DNA from: Clostridiales bacterium
GTDB taxonomy: Bacteria; Bacillota; Clostridia; Lachnospirales; Anaerotignaceae
Direction: 5' to 3'
Length of the DNA stretch: 44,302 bases
Assembly: GCA_018364635.1 (NCBI GenBank)
Contig: JAGZLR010000013.1
Location: forward strand, 1-44,302
Part shown: piece after piece, positions 8,741-16,864 of the stretch
Numbering within the stretch: the stretch's first letter is position 1
Layout: every line of letters starts with the position of its first letter
Made by a program: the position numbers and the translations under genes
The notes under the pieces: generated by a model
Told to the model about the DNA's origin: nothing
Database searches by the model: none
What the model saw: only the letters and a program-made list of their open reading frames with translations

Positions 8741-9217
8741 TTGGAGTCAAAAAAGAAGTTTAGAATTAATATTTTTGATATTGTCATACTTGCTGTTGTT
8801 GTAATTGTAGGCGCAGGATTTTATTTGTTTACTCATAGGGAAGTAGTGCAGGAAACGAAAACAATTAGTTATACTTTAGAAATTACAGAAGTGCCTGTTG
8901 GGTTTAGCGAAAATATTAAGCCTGGTGATAAAATAACAGATAGTGTAAAGAATTATTATATGGGAAATGTTGTGGAGGTTGATGCTCAGAAGAGTACAAG
9001 AATTGTTGATGATTATGAAACAGGAAGAAAAGTTGAGGCAGTTGTTCCTGGTAAAGAAACTGTTATATTAACACTTGAGACAAGTGTAATTGATACAGCA
9101 GCAAATTTGACTGTAGAAAGCGGGTATGTAGTTAAGGCTGGTAAGGAAGCAAACATTAAAGGCCCAGGCTATGCTGGAACCGGTTATATACTTACTGTGA
9201 ATAGGGAGGCGGAATAA
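8741..9217 (+). CDS. DUF4330-type membrane-anchored protein (first of two)
   Basis: 158 residues starting at TTG 8741, preceded by AAAAAAGGAGG. One N-terminal membrane segment (about 12-29) follows a basic cytoplasmic stretch; the rest is a predicted extracytoplasmic beta-rich domain. It contains ISYTLEITEV and later GYVVKAGKEANI, a pattern shared with the next gene (ISYTVEIKKV). Both match what is annotated as DUF4330, of unknown function. It lies 17 bases after the GT4 gene and ends one base before the next gene, so it is translated within the polysaccharide operon. A scaffold or accessory role in polymer export is only an inference. Confidence 0.8.
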   Translation: MESKKKFRINIFDIVILAVVVIVGAGFYLFTHREVVQETKTISYTLEITEVPVGFSENIKPGDKITDSVKNYYMGNVVEVDAQKSTRIVDDYETGRKVEAVVPGKETVILTLETSVIDTAANLTVESGYVVKAGKEANIKGPGYAGTGYILTVNREAE

Positions 9218-9706
9218 TTGAAGCTGATTAATGAAAAAGGGAAATTATTTGGTTTAATCAATGCTATAGATTTCTGTGTGATACTTTTGATCGTGTTGAT
9301 CGCCGGAGGAACCTATTATAAATTTGGTGTTTTGGATAAGACAAGTACATCTGCGGCGATGCAGCCGATTTCATATACAGTAGAAATTAAGAAAGTGCGG
9401 GGATATATCTTTGACAATGTACAAGAAGGCGATGTGTTATATGATAAGACATCTGGGAATAGCATTGGAACTATTACAAAAATAGAAGGTAAGCCAGCAG
9501 AGGAAGTCCAGATGGGGTTAGATGGGACAATGATTAACACAGAAGTTGAAAATAGATTTGATGTCACTTTATCTGTGGAAGCGGAAGGAGTAGTTAGTGA
9601 TAATAGTTATCACGTGAACCGGACATATGAGCTTGTTAGAGGCTCCACAAGAAAGTTTATGACAAAGTATTTTGAAGGAGAAGGAAAAATTATAGATTTC
9701 CAATAA
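9218..9706 (+). CDS. DUF4330-type membrane-anchored protein (second of two)
   Basis: 162 residues starting at TTG 9218, immediately after the previous stop, with AGGGAGGCGG upstream. Same architecture as its neighbour: a short cytoplasmic start (LINEKGKLFGLINAIDF), one membrane segment (about 19-35) and a beta-rich external domain with PISYTVEIKKVRGYIFDNVQEGD. The pair looks like a tandem duplication that has diverged strongly. Function is unknown; a heteromer of the two is possible. It is followed by two hairpins before the CsaB fusion gene. Confidence 0.78.
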   Translation: MKLINEKGKLFGLINAIDFCVILLIVLIAGGTYYKFGVLDKTSTSAAMQPISYTVEIKKVRGYIFDNVQEGDVLYDKTSGNSIGTITKIEGKPAEEVQMGLDGTMINTEVENRFDVTLSVEAEGVVSDNSYHVNRTYELVRGSTRKFMTKYFEGEGKIIDFQ

Positions 9707-9715
9707 ATTTATGTC

Positions 9716-9800
9716 TAGCGCGGCGTTATATTGCCGCGCAGTCACTTTATTAAGCCTGGTTTCGTATGGGTATCAAAAGGGTGCTTATACGAAACCAGAT
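9716..9800 (+). other. Two consecutive intra-operon hairpins
   Basis: First hairpin: GCGCGGC (9718-9724) / GCCGCGC (9733-9739) with an 8-base loop and no T-run. Second: CTGGTTTCGTAT (9756-9767) / ATACGAAACCAG (9787-9798), a perfect 12-bp stem with a 19-base loop, 24 bases ahead of the next start codon. Neither is a classical terminator; they may be RNA processing, attenuation or protein-binding elements. Confidence 0.6.
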
Positions 9801-9822
9801 TTAAGATTGACGGAGGGGTATT

Positions 9823-12051
9823 ATGGAGAAAAAAAAGTATAGGATTTTGATGGCGCTAATGGGCCTTCAGATTGGTGGTGCGGAGACGCATGTTGTAGAA
9901 CTAGCCAAGGAGCTTCATAAACAGGGACATGAGATTTTTGTGGCATCTAACGGAGGTGTTTATGAGAAAGAACTAACAGAAGCAGGAATCCGACATTTTT
10001 GTGTACCTATGAATAAAAGAAACATTGGAAAGATGATACAATCCTATTTTTTACTGAAAAAAATAATTAAAGAAGAAAAAATAGAAATTGTTCATTCCCA
10101 TGCTAGAATTCCAGGATTTATCTGTGGATTTTTATTTAAAAGAATGAAATTTACCTTTGTGACTACGGCACATTGGGTTTTTTATACAGGAATGGGGTTA
10201 AAGTATCTGACCAATTGGGGACAAAAGATTGTAGCGGTCAGTGATGATATTAAATCGTATTTAATTGAAAATTATCATAGAAAAGCAGAGGATATCTATG
10301 TAACCATCAACGGAATTGATACAGATAAATTTTCGCCCCATACAGATCCCCGCAGAGTTCAGAAAGAGTTTCATCTTCATGGACAGCCTGTGATCTGTCA
10401 TGTAAGTCGTCTGGATGAAAGCAGGGCGTTGGTTGCAAGACAATTAATTGAAGTTGCTCCTAAGCTTTGCGAAAAGATTCCTGATTTAAAAATTCTAATT
10501 GCAGGTAGTGGGGATGTCTTTGACGAATTAGAAGCAAAAAGTGATGTAGCAAACCGTATGATTGGCAGGAATTGTATTGAATTGACAGGAGCAAGAACAG
10601 ATATCAACGAAATTATTTCTGTGGCAGATGTTTTTGTCGGTGTCAGTCGGGCAGCGTTGGAAGCAATGAGTGCTGGAAAGCCTGTTGTTGTAGCTGGAAA
10701 TGAAGGGTATATTGGACTTTTTGATAAATCAAAGCTTTCTTTAGCACAAGATAGTAATTTTTGCTGTCGTGGTTGTGTTCCTTCTAGTCCTGTGCTTTTG
10801 TATCAGGATTTAGTTAAAGCATTTGATTTAGAAGAAATAGAACGAAAAAGATTAGGTGATTACGGTCGACAGGTTATCTTTGATTATTATTCTGTTGCCA
10901 AAATGGCAAATGACTGTATAGAGGCCTATGATGCCGCTTACCGATTAAATCATGAAAAACAGTATCATGTGCTGATGAGTGGATATTATGGATTTCAAAA
11001 TGCTGGCGATGAAGCAATCCTTATTTCTATCTATAAAAATTTGAGAAAGCTTAGTGACAATATTCATGTATGTATCTTGTCGAATAATCCAGCGGAAACA
11101 AGAAAAAAATATGGGACAGAGGTTGTTTACCGTTTTAGTATTTGGGAAGTGATTAGGGCTATCCGTAAGTGTGATGTTCTTCTAAGTGGAGGCGGCAGTT
11201 TACTTCAGGATACAACAAGTACTAGATCTTTGATTTATTATTTGTCTATTATTGACTTAGCAAAACTTTTTGGCAAAAAGGTTATGTTGTATGCCAATGG
11301 AATTGGTCCAGTGAGCCGACCGGCGAATCGTAAACGAGTAAAAAATGTTGTGAATAAGGCTGATTTTATTACTTTAAGAGAAGACAATTCTCTGACAGAA
11401 CTTCGAAGTATGGGGGTAGACAATAAAAATATACAGGTGACAGCTGACCCTGTATTTTCAATGGATTCAATTCCGAAAGAGGAATCAGAAAGATTATTAA
11501 ACCAAGCTGGTGTACCAACGGAAAAACCAATTGTGGGGGTATCTGTAAGAAATTGGATGGATATGGAGTCTTTTGCTCCTATTCTGGCTAAATTGTGCGA
11601 TGAGGTGTCAGAGAGTTTTGACCGTACGATTGTGTTTATTATGATGCAGCGTCCAAATGATACTGTTGCAAGCCAGATGGTACAACAGAAAATGAAACAG
11701 CCATCATATCTTTTGGAAGGAAATTTTACGCCAAATGAGATTATGGGAATGATATCTTGTATGGATTTTATTTTTAGTATGAGACTGCACACCTTAATTT
11801 TTGCTGCAAAAGAGCGTGTGCCGCTGATCGGATTTGTCTATGATCCGAAAGTAAAGTTTTATCTGGAAAAACTGGGAATGCCCGCAGGTGGAGAAATTGG
11901 GCAATTTGATTTAAATAGTGCTTTAATCAGTACGAAAGATATGATAGAGAATAGGGATAAATATGTCCGTATACTAGATAAAGCGGTGCGTGAACTGGAA
12001 GAAAAAGCACCATTGAATGAAAAGTATTTATTGGAACTTTTGGAAAAATAA
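9823..12051 (+). CDS. csaB: Fusion: GT4 glycosyltransferase + polysaccharide pyruvyl transferase CsaB
   Basis: 742 residues, about twice a normal CsaB. Residues 1-375 form a GT4 enzyme: LMGLQIGGAETHVVELA at the start, HSHARIPGF, a DRL-like VSRLDESRA and an EX7E-type RAALEAMSAGKPVVVAGNEG region, plus an unusual NFCCRGC cysteine cluster near 305. From about residue 380 the CsaB domain begins (VLMSGYYGFQNAGDEAIL), with LLSGGGSLLQD, ANGIGPVSRP, FITLREDNSLTEL and MRLHTLIFA, as in enzymes that ketal-pyruvylate wall polysaccharides from phosphoenolpyruvate. In Bacillus, CsaB makes the ligand for S-layer SLH domains. The ribosome site GGAGGGG precedes ATG 9823. The tagA-like gene follows after 15 bases, the usual csaB neighbourhood. 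Fusion suggests coupled glycosyl transfer and pyruvylation. Confidence 0.9.
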   Translation: MEKKKYRILMALMGLQIGGAETHVVELAKELHKQGHEIFVASNGGVYEKELTEAGIRHFCVPMNKRNIGKMIQSYFLLKKIIKEEKIEIVHSHARIPGFICGFLFKRMKFTFVTTAHWVFYTGMGLKYLTNWGQKIVAVSDDIKSYLIENYHRKAEDIYVTINGIDTDKFSPHTDPRRVQKEFHLHGQPVICHVSRLDESRALVARQLIEVAPKLCEKIPDLKILIAGSGDVFDELEAKSDVANRMIGRNCIELTGARTDINEIISVADVFVGVSRAALEAMSAGKPVVVAGNEGYIGLFDKSKLSLAQDSNFCCRGCVPSSPVLLYQDLVKAFDLEEIERKRLGDYGRQVIFDYYSVAKMANDCIEAYDAAYRLNHEKQYHVLMSGYYGFQNAGDEAILISIYKNLRKLSDNIHVCILSNNPAETRKKYGTEVVYRFSIWEVIRAIRKCDVLLSGGGSLLQDTTSTRSLIYYLSIIDLAKLFGKKVMLYANGIGPVSRPANRKRVKNVVNKADFITLREDNSLTELRSMGVDNKNIQVTADPVFSMDSIPKEESERLLNQAGVPTEKPIVGVSVRNWMDMESFAPILAKLCDEVSESFDRTIVFIMMQRPNDTVASQMVQQKMKQPSYLLEGNFTPNEIMGMISCMDFIFSMRLHTLIFAAKERVPLIGFVYDPKVKFYLEKLGMPAGGEIGQFDLNSALISTKDMIENRDKYVRILDKAVRELEEKAPLNEKYLLELLEK

Positions 12052-12066
12052 AAGGAGAATGGATCA

Positions 12067-12792
12067 ATGAGAAAAATTACACATGTGCTGCAAGTGCCAT
12101 TTGATGTAGTTACAATGGACGAAGCGATAGAAAAGGCATATGGATTTTTTGATGAAATCGGTCAGCATATTATCTGTACTCCAAATCCTGAGATTGTTAT
12201 GGAGGCTCAGGAAGACAGAGAGTTAATGGAAATACTGAAAGCAGCTGATCTTGTTATTCCAGATGGAATAGGCGTTGTATGGGCATCAAAATACAGTGAA
12301 AAAAAACTGACCGAACGTGTACCTGGGTATGATTTGACACAGCGTTTATTTCAAAAAATGAAAGATGATGGAAAAAAGGTATACTTATTTGGAGGAGCAC
12401 CTCAAGTGGCACAAGCAGCAGCAAAAAAAATGATGAACAAGTATCCAGGGTTACAGATTGTTGGGACACATAATGGTTATTTTAATGAAAAAGAAGAAAA
12501 AATGATTATTTGTGATATAAAGAAAAAAGCACCTGATTTACTTTTAGTTGGATTGGGGGCACCGAAACAAGAAAAATGGATTTATGATAATATGCGCTTT
12601 ACTGGGGCAAAAGTCTGTATTGGTGTAGGCGGAAGTTTTGATGTGATGGCAGGAAATGTGAAACGTGCTCCAAAGTTTTTCAGGCGTTTTGGACTTGAAT
12701 GGTTTTATAGGCTAGTTTCCCAGCCTTCTCGTTGGCGCCGTATGTTGCGGCTTCCTCGGTTTGTGTTGAAGGTTTGGATGAGTCGCGGATAA
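12067..12792 (+). CDS. WecG/TagA/CpsF-family glycosyltransferase
   Basis: 241 residues. Adds an N-acetylhexosamine (ManNAc in TagA) to a lipid-linked acceptor at the inner membrane face in wall teichoic acid or related polymers. Family motifs are visible: TPNPEIVMEAQE (about 38), VIPDGIGVVWASK with catalytic-type Asp (about 62), RVPGYDLTQ, VYLFGGAPQ, LVGLGAPKQEKW and GVGGSFDVMAGNVKRAP. The C-terminal basic appendage needed for membrane docking is present (RLVSQPSRWRRML). ATG 12067 is preceded by AAAAGGAG. With CsaB it suggests an early ManNAc step in a pyruvylated wall polymer; the sugar itself is inferred. Confidence 0.9.
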   Translation: MRKITHVLQVPFDVVTMDEAIEKAYGFFDEIGQHIICTPNPEIVMEAQEDRELMEILKAADLVIPDGIGVVWASKYSEKKLTERVPGYDLTQRLFQKMKDDGKKVYLFGGAPQVAQAAAKKMMNKYPGLQIVGTHNGYFNEKEEKMIICDIKKKAPDLLLVGLGAPKQEKWIYDNMRFTGAKVCIGVGGSFDVMAGNVKRAPKFFRRFGLEWFYRLVSQPSRWRRMLRLPRFVLKVWMSRG

Positions 12793-12815
12793 TAACTTTA
12801 GAAAGGAAGAGAGAA

Positions 12816-13682
12816 GTGAAGCGTGCATATTCTGAGGTTAGCAATTTTCTGTTTATCTTTTTGGGTACGCTTATGACTGCTTTGTCAATAGGAATGTTTT
12901 TCGATCCAAATCATATGGTTATTGGCGGATTTACAGGATTAGGAATGATTATCAAAAACTATACTACGCAATTTTGGGGTTTTGAAGTGTCTTTATCTAC
13001 TTTAAATACGATATTGAATTTACCTTTATTTGTAGGAGCATGGATTCTATTGGGCAGAAAAGCAGTGATTCGGACAATAATTGCTACTTTACTTCTTTCT
13101 TTTATGCTATCTTTTGAAAATTATATGCCAACATTTACTGGTGATCTTTTGCTAGTGTGTATTTATGGTGGTGTGCTTATGGGATTTGGGGCTGGTCTTT
13201 TATTTCGTGGCACAGCAACTACTGGGGGAACAGAATTAGTATCTGCTATTATTCATAAAATCAACCATAAATTTCCGGTGTCTAAGTTAATGTTTGCGGC
13301 AGATGGTATTATTATTGCCCTTGGTCTGTTTACATTTGGAATGGAGAAAACGATGTATGCAGTGATTGCTGTTTTTATTTCCAGCAAATGTATCAGTTTG
13401 TTGTTGGAAGGTATGAATTTTTCAAAGGCAGCTATGATTATTTCCAGCCAGAGTGGGGAGATTACAAGAGCGATCCAAAAAGAGGCTGATCGTGGCGTGA
13501 CAGCCCTTCATGGCCATGGCACCTTTACTGGTGAAGATCGGGATGTTTTACTTTGTGTATTTTCTCAAAAAGAAGTTTCTTTGATTCGCCAAATTGTTCA
13601 ATCGATTGATAAAAAGGCATTTATGGTCGTTTATGATGTGAGAGAAGTAATTGGAGAAGGATTCGATGGAGAAGATAATTAA
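12816..13682 (+). CDS. YitT family membrane protein with C-terminal DUF2179 domain
   Basis: 288 residues from GTG 12816, chosen because AAAGGAAGAGA lies just upstream and the protein then begins with the typical short basic stretch VKRAYSEV; an open frame extends back into the tagA-like gene but would add an atypical leader. It has five or six membrane segments with glycine-rich family signatures (MVIGGFTGLGMIIK, LLFRGTATTGGTELVSAI). A soluble C-terminal domain from about 215 contains GEITRAIQKEADRGVTALHGHG and the QIVQSIDKKAFMVVYDVREVIGEGF ending. The substrate is unknown; some relatives are annotated as transporters. It lies 23 bases after the polysaccharide genes, but its link to them is only positional. 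Confidence 0.88.
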   Translation: MKRAYSEVSNFLFIFLGTLMTALSIGMFFDPNHMVIGGFTGLGMIIKNYTTQFWGFEVSLSTLNTILNLPLFVGAWILLGRKAVIRTIIATLLLSFMLSFENYMPTFTGDLLLVCIYGGVLMGFGAGLLFRGTATTGGTELVSAIIHKINHKFPVSKLMFAADGIIIALGLFTFGMEKTMYAVIAVFISSKCISLLLEGMNFSKAAMIISSQSGEITRAIQKEADRGVTALHGHGTFTGEDRDVLLCVFSQKEVSLIRQIVQSIDKKAFMVVYDVREVIGEGFDGEDN

Positions 13683-13975
13683 CAAATGTCCTTTTCCTTA
13701 AAAACTATGTTCAATATTTATAAAAATTGAACAAAAAGCGCAGAGCGTTGATTTGTCAGTATTCCTATAGAAGTTTCTACCAAAAAAAAATAAAATAATT
13801 GATGAAAATAATAAGTTAGAAAAATTTTAGTTCTAAAATTGACAATTTCTCTTTATTTTTTTGTTATTATGCTATAAAATAAAAACAGGTCATTTTAAGT
13901 TTATACAAAAAAGCATGTCATATTGGCAATGACAGGTAATCTGGGTTTAAAAATATAACTAACTGGGGTGAATTT
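13683..13975 (+). promoter_or_regulatory. Intergenic region: promoter and dyad ahead of the CdaR-like regulator
   Basis: The region is very AT-rich. TTGACA at 13839-13844 is followed after 17 bases by TGTTAT (13862-13867), with TATTAT overlapping at 13865. A perfect dyad TGTCAT-N7-ATGACA (13916-13934) lies about 45 bases downstream of the -10 and about 40 bases ahead of the start codon, well placed as an operator. No gene and no clear terminator for the YitT gene is seen. Confidence 0.5.
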
Positions 13976-15067
13976 ATGATTTCTAACCAAATTTTACAAA
14001 ACACAATTGATGGATTAAAAAACATTACTAGAAAAGAACTCAGTGTGGTAGAAAAAGAAGGCAAGATCATTGCGACTACCGAAGAGAATATGATTGGCAG
14101 GCAGATAGACGCAATTGAAAATTTTGTTGGCTCTCAGGCGGAAAGCCAGCAGATTATGGGGTACCAATATTTTAAGGTCTATGATAACGGAATTACTGAG
14201 TATGTAATACAGGTAAAAGGTGAAGATGAAGAAGGCTATCGTATTGGAAAAATTGCAGCTTTCCAAATTCAGAGTCTGCTTGTAGCATATAAAGAAAGAT
14301 ATGACAAAGATAATTTTGTAAAGAATTTGCTGTTAGATAATTTACTTCTTGTAGATATATATAGCCGTGCGAAGAAGTTGCATATTGAAAATAATATCCG
14401 TCGGATTGTATATTTGATTGAGACAAATATTGATAAAGATATGAATATTGTTGAGATTGTTAGAAGTATATTCCCTGCAAAGACAAAGGATTTTGTAACA
14501 GCTGTGGATGAAAACAGTATTATTCTTGTCAAAGAATTGAAAGAAAAAGAGACGATGGAGGAAATTGAACGAGTAGCAAAAATGATTTCTGATACATTAA
14601 ATGCAGAAATTAATTGTAAAGTTTACATCTCCATTGGTACAGTTGTAAGTGATTTAAAAGATGTTTCCCGCTCATACAAGGAAGCTAAAATGGCACTTGA
14701 GGTAGGAAAAATTTTTGAAGGGGAAAAATATATTGTTAACTATGAAAAACTTGGAATTGGCCGCCTAATATACCAGCTTCCACTCCCTCTTTGCAGAATG
14801 TTTATTAAAGAGGTACTGCATGGTTTGACAATGGATGATTTTGATGATGAAACTTTAGCAACTGTAAATAAATTCTTTGAAAATAATCTCAATGTTTCGG
14901 AGACTTCAAGACAGTTGTATATTCACAGAAACACTCTTGTCTATCGTTTAGATAAGTTACAGAAAATGACTGGTCTTGATTTGAGAAATTTTGATGATGC
15001 GATTATTTTTAAAATTACGCTGATGGTTAGTAAATATATGATTTATATGGATAAAATTTCATATTGA
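13976..15067 (+). CDS. CdaR-type transcriptional regulator (sugar-diacid recognition + PucR-like HTH)
   Basis: 363 residues. The N-terminal ~130 residues match the diacid-recognition sensory domain (MISNQILQNTIDGLKNI start, KEGKIIATT, ENMIGR). A central GGDEF-like/CdaR domain (about 140-290) includes KVYISIGTVVSDLKDVSRSYKEAKMALEVG. The C-terminal helix-turn-helix of the PucR type is clear in FFENNLNVSETSRQLYIHRNTLVYRLDKLQ. ATG 13976 follows AACTGGGGTGAA. The gene is 45 bases ahead of ftsE. E. coli CdaR responds to glycerate and controls glucarate use, but no such pathway is near, so the ligand here is unknown and division or envelope genes could be the targets. Confidence 0.88.
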   Translation: MISNQILQNTIDGLKNITRKELSVVEKEGKIIATTEENMIGRQIDAIENFVGSQAESQQIMGYQYFKVYDNGITEYVIQVKGEDEEGYRIGKIAAFQIQSLLVAYKERYDKDNFVKNLLLDNLLLVDIYSRAKKLHIENNIRRIVYLIETNIDKDMNIVEIVRSIFPAKTKDFVTAVDENSIILVKELKEKETMEEIERVAKMISDTLNAEINCKVYISIGTVVSDLKDVSRSYKEAKMALEVGKIFEGEKYIVNYEKLGIGRLIYQLPLPLCRMFIKEVLHGLTMDDFDDETLATVNKFFENNLNVSETSRQLYIHRNTLVYRLDKLQKMTGLDLRNFDDAIIFKITLMVSKYMIYMDKISY

Positions 15068-15112
15068 TCTATTTTTCGGATTCGTGGACCAGCAAGAGAG
15101 GAAGAATGAAGA

Positions 15113-15799
15113 TTGATAACAATTGACCATGTTACGAAACAATATCCAAATGGGTCAATCGGTATTAATGATGTGACAATTAATATCGAAAAAGGAGAGT
15201 TTGTATTTTTTGTCGGATCCAGCGGCTCAGGCAAATCCACATTAATGAAGCTATTGTTAAGAGAACTTACACCTACACAAGGAGTTGTACGTGTTGCGGA
15301 TTATGACACTTCTCAGCTTACACAAAATCAAATCCCTATGTTTCGGAGAAAGCTGGGTGTAGTTTTTCAGGACTTTAGACTATTGCCCAACAAAACTGTA
15401 TTTGAAAACGTTGCTTTTGCTATGCAAGTCATAGAAGCGCCGACAAGGTTAATTAGAAGAAATGTTCCTACAGTCCTTTCTATGGTAGGATTGAGAGATA
15501 AAGCAAAAGCATATCCCAATCAGCTTTCAGGCGGGGAACAGCAAAGAACGGCATTAGCAAGAGCGATTATCAATAATCCAGATATCTTAATCGCAGACGA
15601 ACCGACAGGAAATCTTGATCCAGCGACAGCATGGGATATTATGGATTTATTGGAGGATATCAATAGAAGAGGAACAACAGTGGTTGTCGCAACTCATGCG
15701 AAAGATATTGTAGATGAGATGCGCAAAAGGGTAATCACTCTAGAACATGGACGAGTGGTTCGAGATGTAGATGAAGGTGGTTATAGCGATGAAGCCTAG
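15113..15799 (+). CDS. ftsE: Cell division ATP-binding protein FtsE
   Basis: 228-residue ABC ATPase that partners FtsX at the membrane and regulates peptidoglycan hydrolases during division. Walker A GSSGSGKST (35-43), signature LSGGEQQR (about 138), Walker B ILIADEPTGNLD (about 158) and the H-loop ATHAKDI are intact. The start must be TTG 15113 or later, since an in-frame stop lies two codons upstream. An out-of-frame ATG at 15106 opens a six-codon reading frame that runs across the TTG. It overlaps ftsX by 11 bases. Confidence 0.96.
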   Translation: MITIDHVTKQYPNGSIGINDVTINIEKGEFVFFVGSSGSGKSTLMKLLLRELTPTQGVVRVADYDTSQLTQNQIPMFRRKLGVVFQDFRLLPNKTVFENVAFAMQVIEAPTRLIRRNVPTVLSMVGLRDKAKAYPNQLSGGEQQRTALARAIINNPDILIADEPTGNLDPATAWDIMDLLEDINRRGTTVVVATHAKDIVDEMRKRVITLEHGRVVRDVDEGGYSDEA

Positions 15800-16688
15800 T
15801 TCAATCAGATATTATTTTAAAGAAGGGTTTTCCAGCCTTCTCAGAAACAGGCTGATGACGGTAGCTTCTATTCTGACGGTAGCAGCGTGTATTTTGATTA
15901 TTACTTTTTCTTATTGTATGATTTCCAATCTTAATTATATTTTAGAGCAGATTGAAAATCAAATTGGTATTGTTGTCTTTGTAGAAGACGACATATCCGC
16001 AGATGATCTGAAAGATTTAAATAACAAAATAGAAAAGATTGAGCATGTAACAGAAGTTAACTATAAAACGCCTGATGAAGCACTGGAAGAACTAAAAGAG
16101 GAGTGGAATGCAGAGGGAATTTTAGATGGGTTTGACCATGAAAACAATCCTTTATCCAATGCCTTTGAGATATCCTTGGATGATATTGAAAACCAAGATG
16201 CTGTGCTAAAGACGTTGGAAGGAATGGATGGTATTAGAAATATCCGAAATGCACAGACGGAGACAGATATTTTGTTAAAGCTAAATAGTGGTGTAAAGAT
16301 TGTGGGAGGAATCGTAATTCTGGCTTTGGTCGCAATTTCCATTGTTATTATTATGAATACCATCAAAATTTCAGTCTTTACAAGAAGAACAGAAATCAGC
16401 ATTATGAAGTATGTAGGAGCAACAGACTGGTTTATCAGGTGGCCGTTTATCATTGAAGGTATTTTGATAGGAATTATAGGCGCTTTACTGCCGTTAATTC
16501 TGTCATGGCCTGTGTATAGTCAGGCAGTGCGGATGTTATATACAAGTTTTCCTATGATTCGTAATATTGTGACATTCCGTCTAGGAATTGATGTATTTTC
16601 TGTATTGATTCCGATTTGTCTTTTTGCAGGTACTGGAATTGGTGTGATTGGTAGCGTCACTTCCATGAGAAAATATTTAAAAGTTTAA
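15789..16688 (+). CDS. ftsX: Cell division permease-like protein FtsX
   Basis: 299 residues from ATG 15789, preferred over the in-frame ATG 15771 because GAAGGTGG is correctly spaced before it and FtsX proteins typically begin MKPS.IRY. Layout: cytoplasmic N-tail RYYFKEGFSSLLRNRLMTVAS, first membrane helix (about 25-47), a large extracellular loop (about 50-170) that in other species contacts hydrolases or their adaptors, then three C-terminal helices (about 175-200, 220-250, 270-292). Gene order ftsE-ftsX-S41 peptidase is common in Firmicutes and supports coupled control of wall hydrolysis. Confidence 0.96.
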   Translation: MKPSSIRYYFKEGFSSLLRNRLMTVASILTVAACILIITFSYCMISNLNYILEQIENQIGIVVFVEDDISADDLKDLNNKIEKIEHVTEVNYKTPDEALEELKEEWNAEGILDGFDHENNPLSNAFEISLDDIENQDAVLKTLEGMDGIRNIRNAQTETDILLKLNSGVKIVGGIVILALVAISIVIIMNTIKISVFTRRTEISIMKYVGATDWFIRWPFIIEGILIGIIGALLPLILSWPVYSQAVRMLYTSFPMIRNIVTFRLGIDVFSVLIPICLFAGTGIGVIGSVTSMRKYLKV

Positions 16689-16699
16689 TAAACATGATT

Positions 16700-16736
16700 T
16701 TTGAGGCGGCTTTTTTAGGCCGTTTCATTCTTTGGT
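16700..16736 (+). terminator. Possible weak terminator after ftsX
   Basis: A GGCGGC / GCCGTT imperfect stem around a T-rich loop, followed by TTCATTCTTT. The stem is short and the T-run interrupted, so read-through to the protease gene is possible. Confidence 0.35.
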
Positions 16737-16828
16737 AATAAATTAGCCATATAAAAATAAACTGAAATAAAGTTTATCTTTTCTAACATAAGAACATAAG
16801 TTGGTAAGTGGAATAAGTTATTTGATTC

Positions 16829-16837
16829 TGCTATACT
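16829..16837 (+). promoter_or_regulatory. Extended -10 promoter for the S41 protease gene
   Basis: TGCTATACT: TG at 16829-16830 and TATACT at 16832-16837, about 28 bases before the start region. No -35 match. Confidence 0.45.
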
Positions 16838-16864
16838 GAAAGATGATATGGTTAATGGAAGGAG

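Noticed and set aside
11238..11792. 184-codon minus-strand open frame inside the GT4-CsaB gene
   Set aside because: Antisense shadow of a clearly conserved CsaB domain, with no promoter or ribosome site.
12732..12815. N-terminal extension of the YitT protein reaching back into the tagA-like gene
   Set aside because: The ribosome binding site AAAGGAAG is positioned for GTG 12816, and the extra 28 residues are out-of-frame tagA-like sequence.
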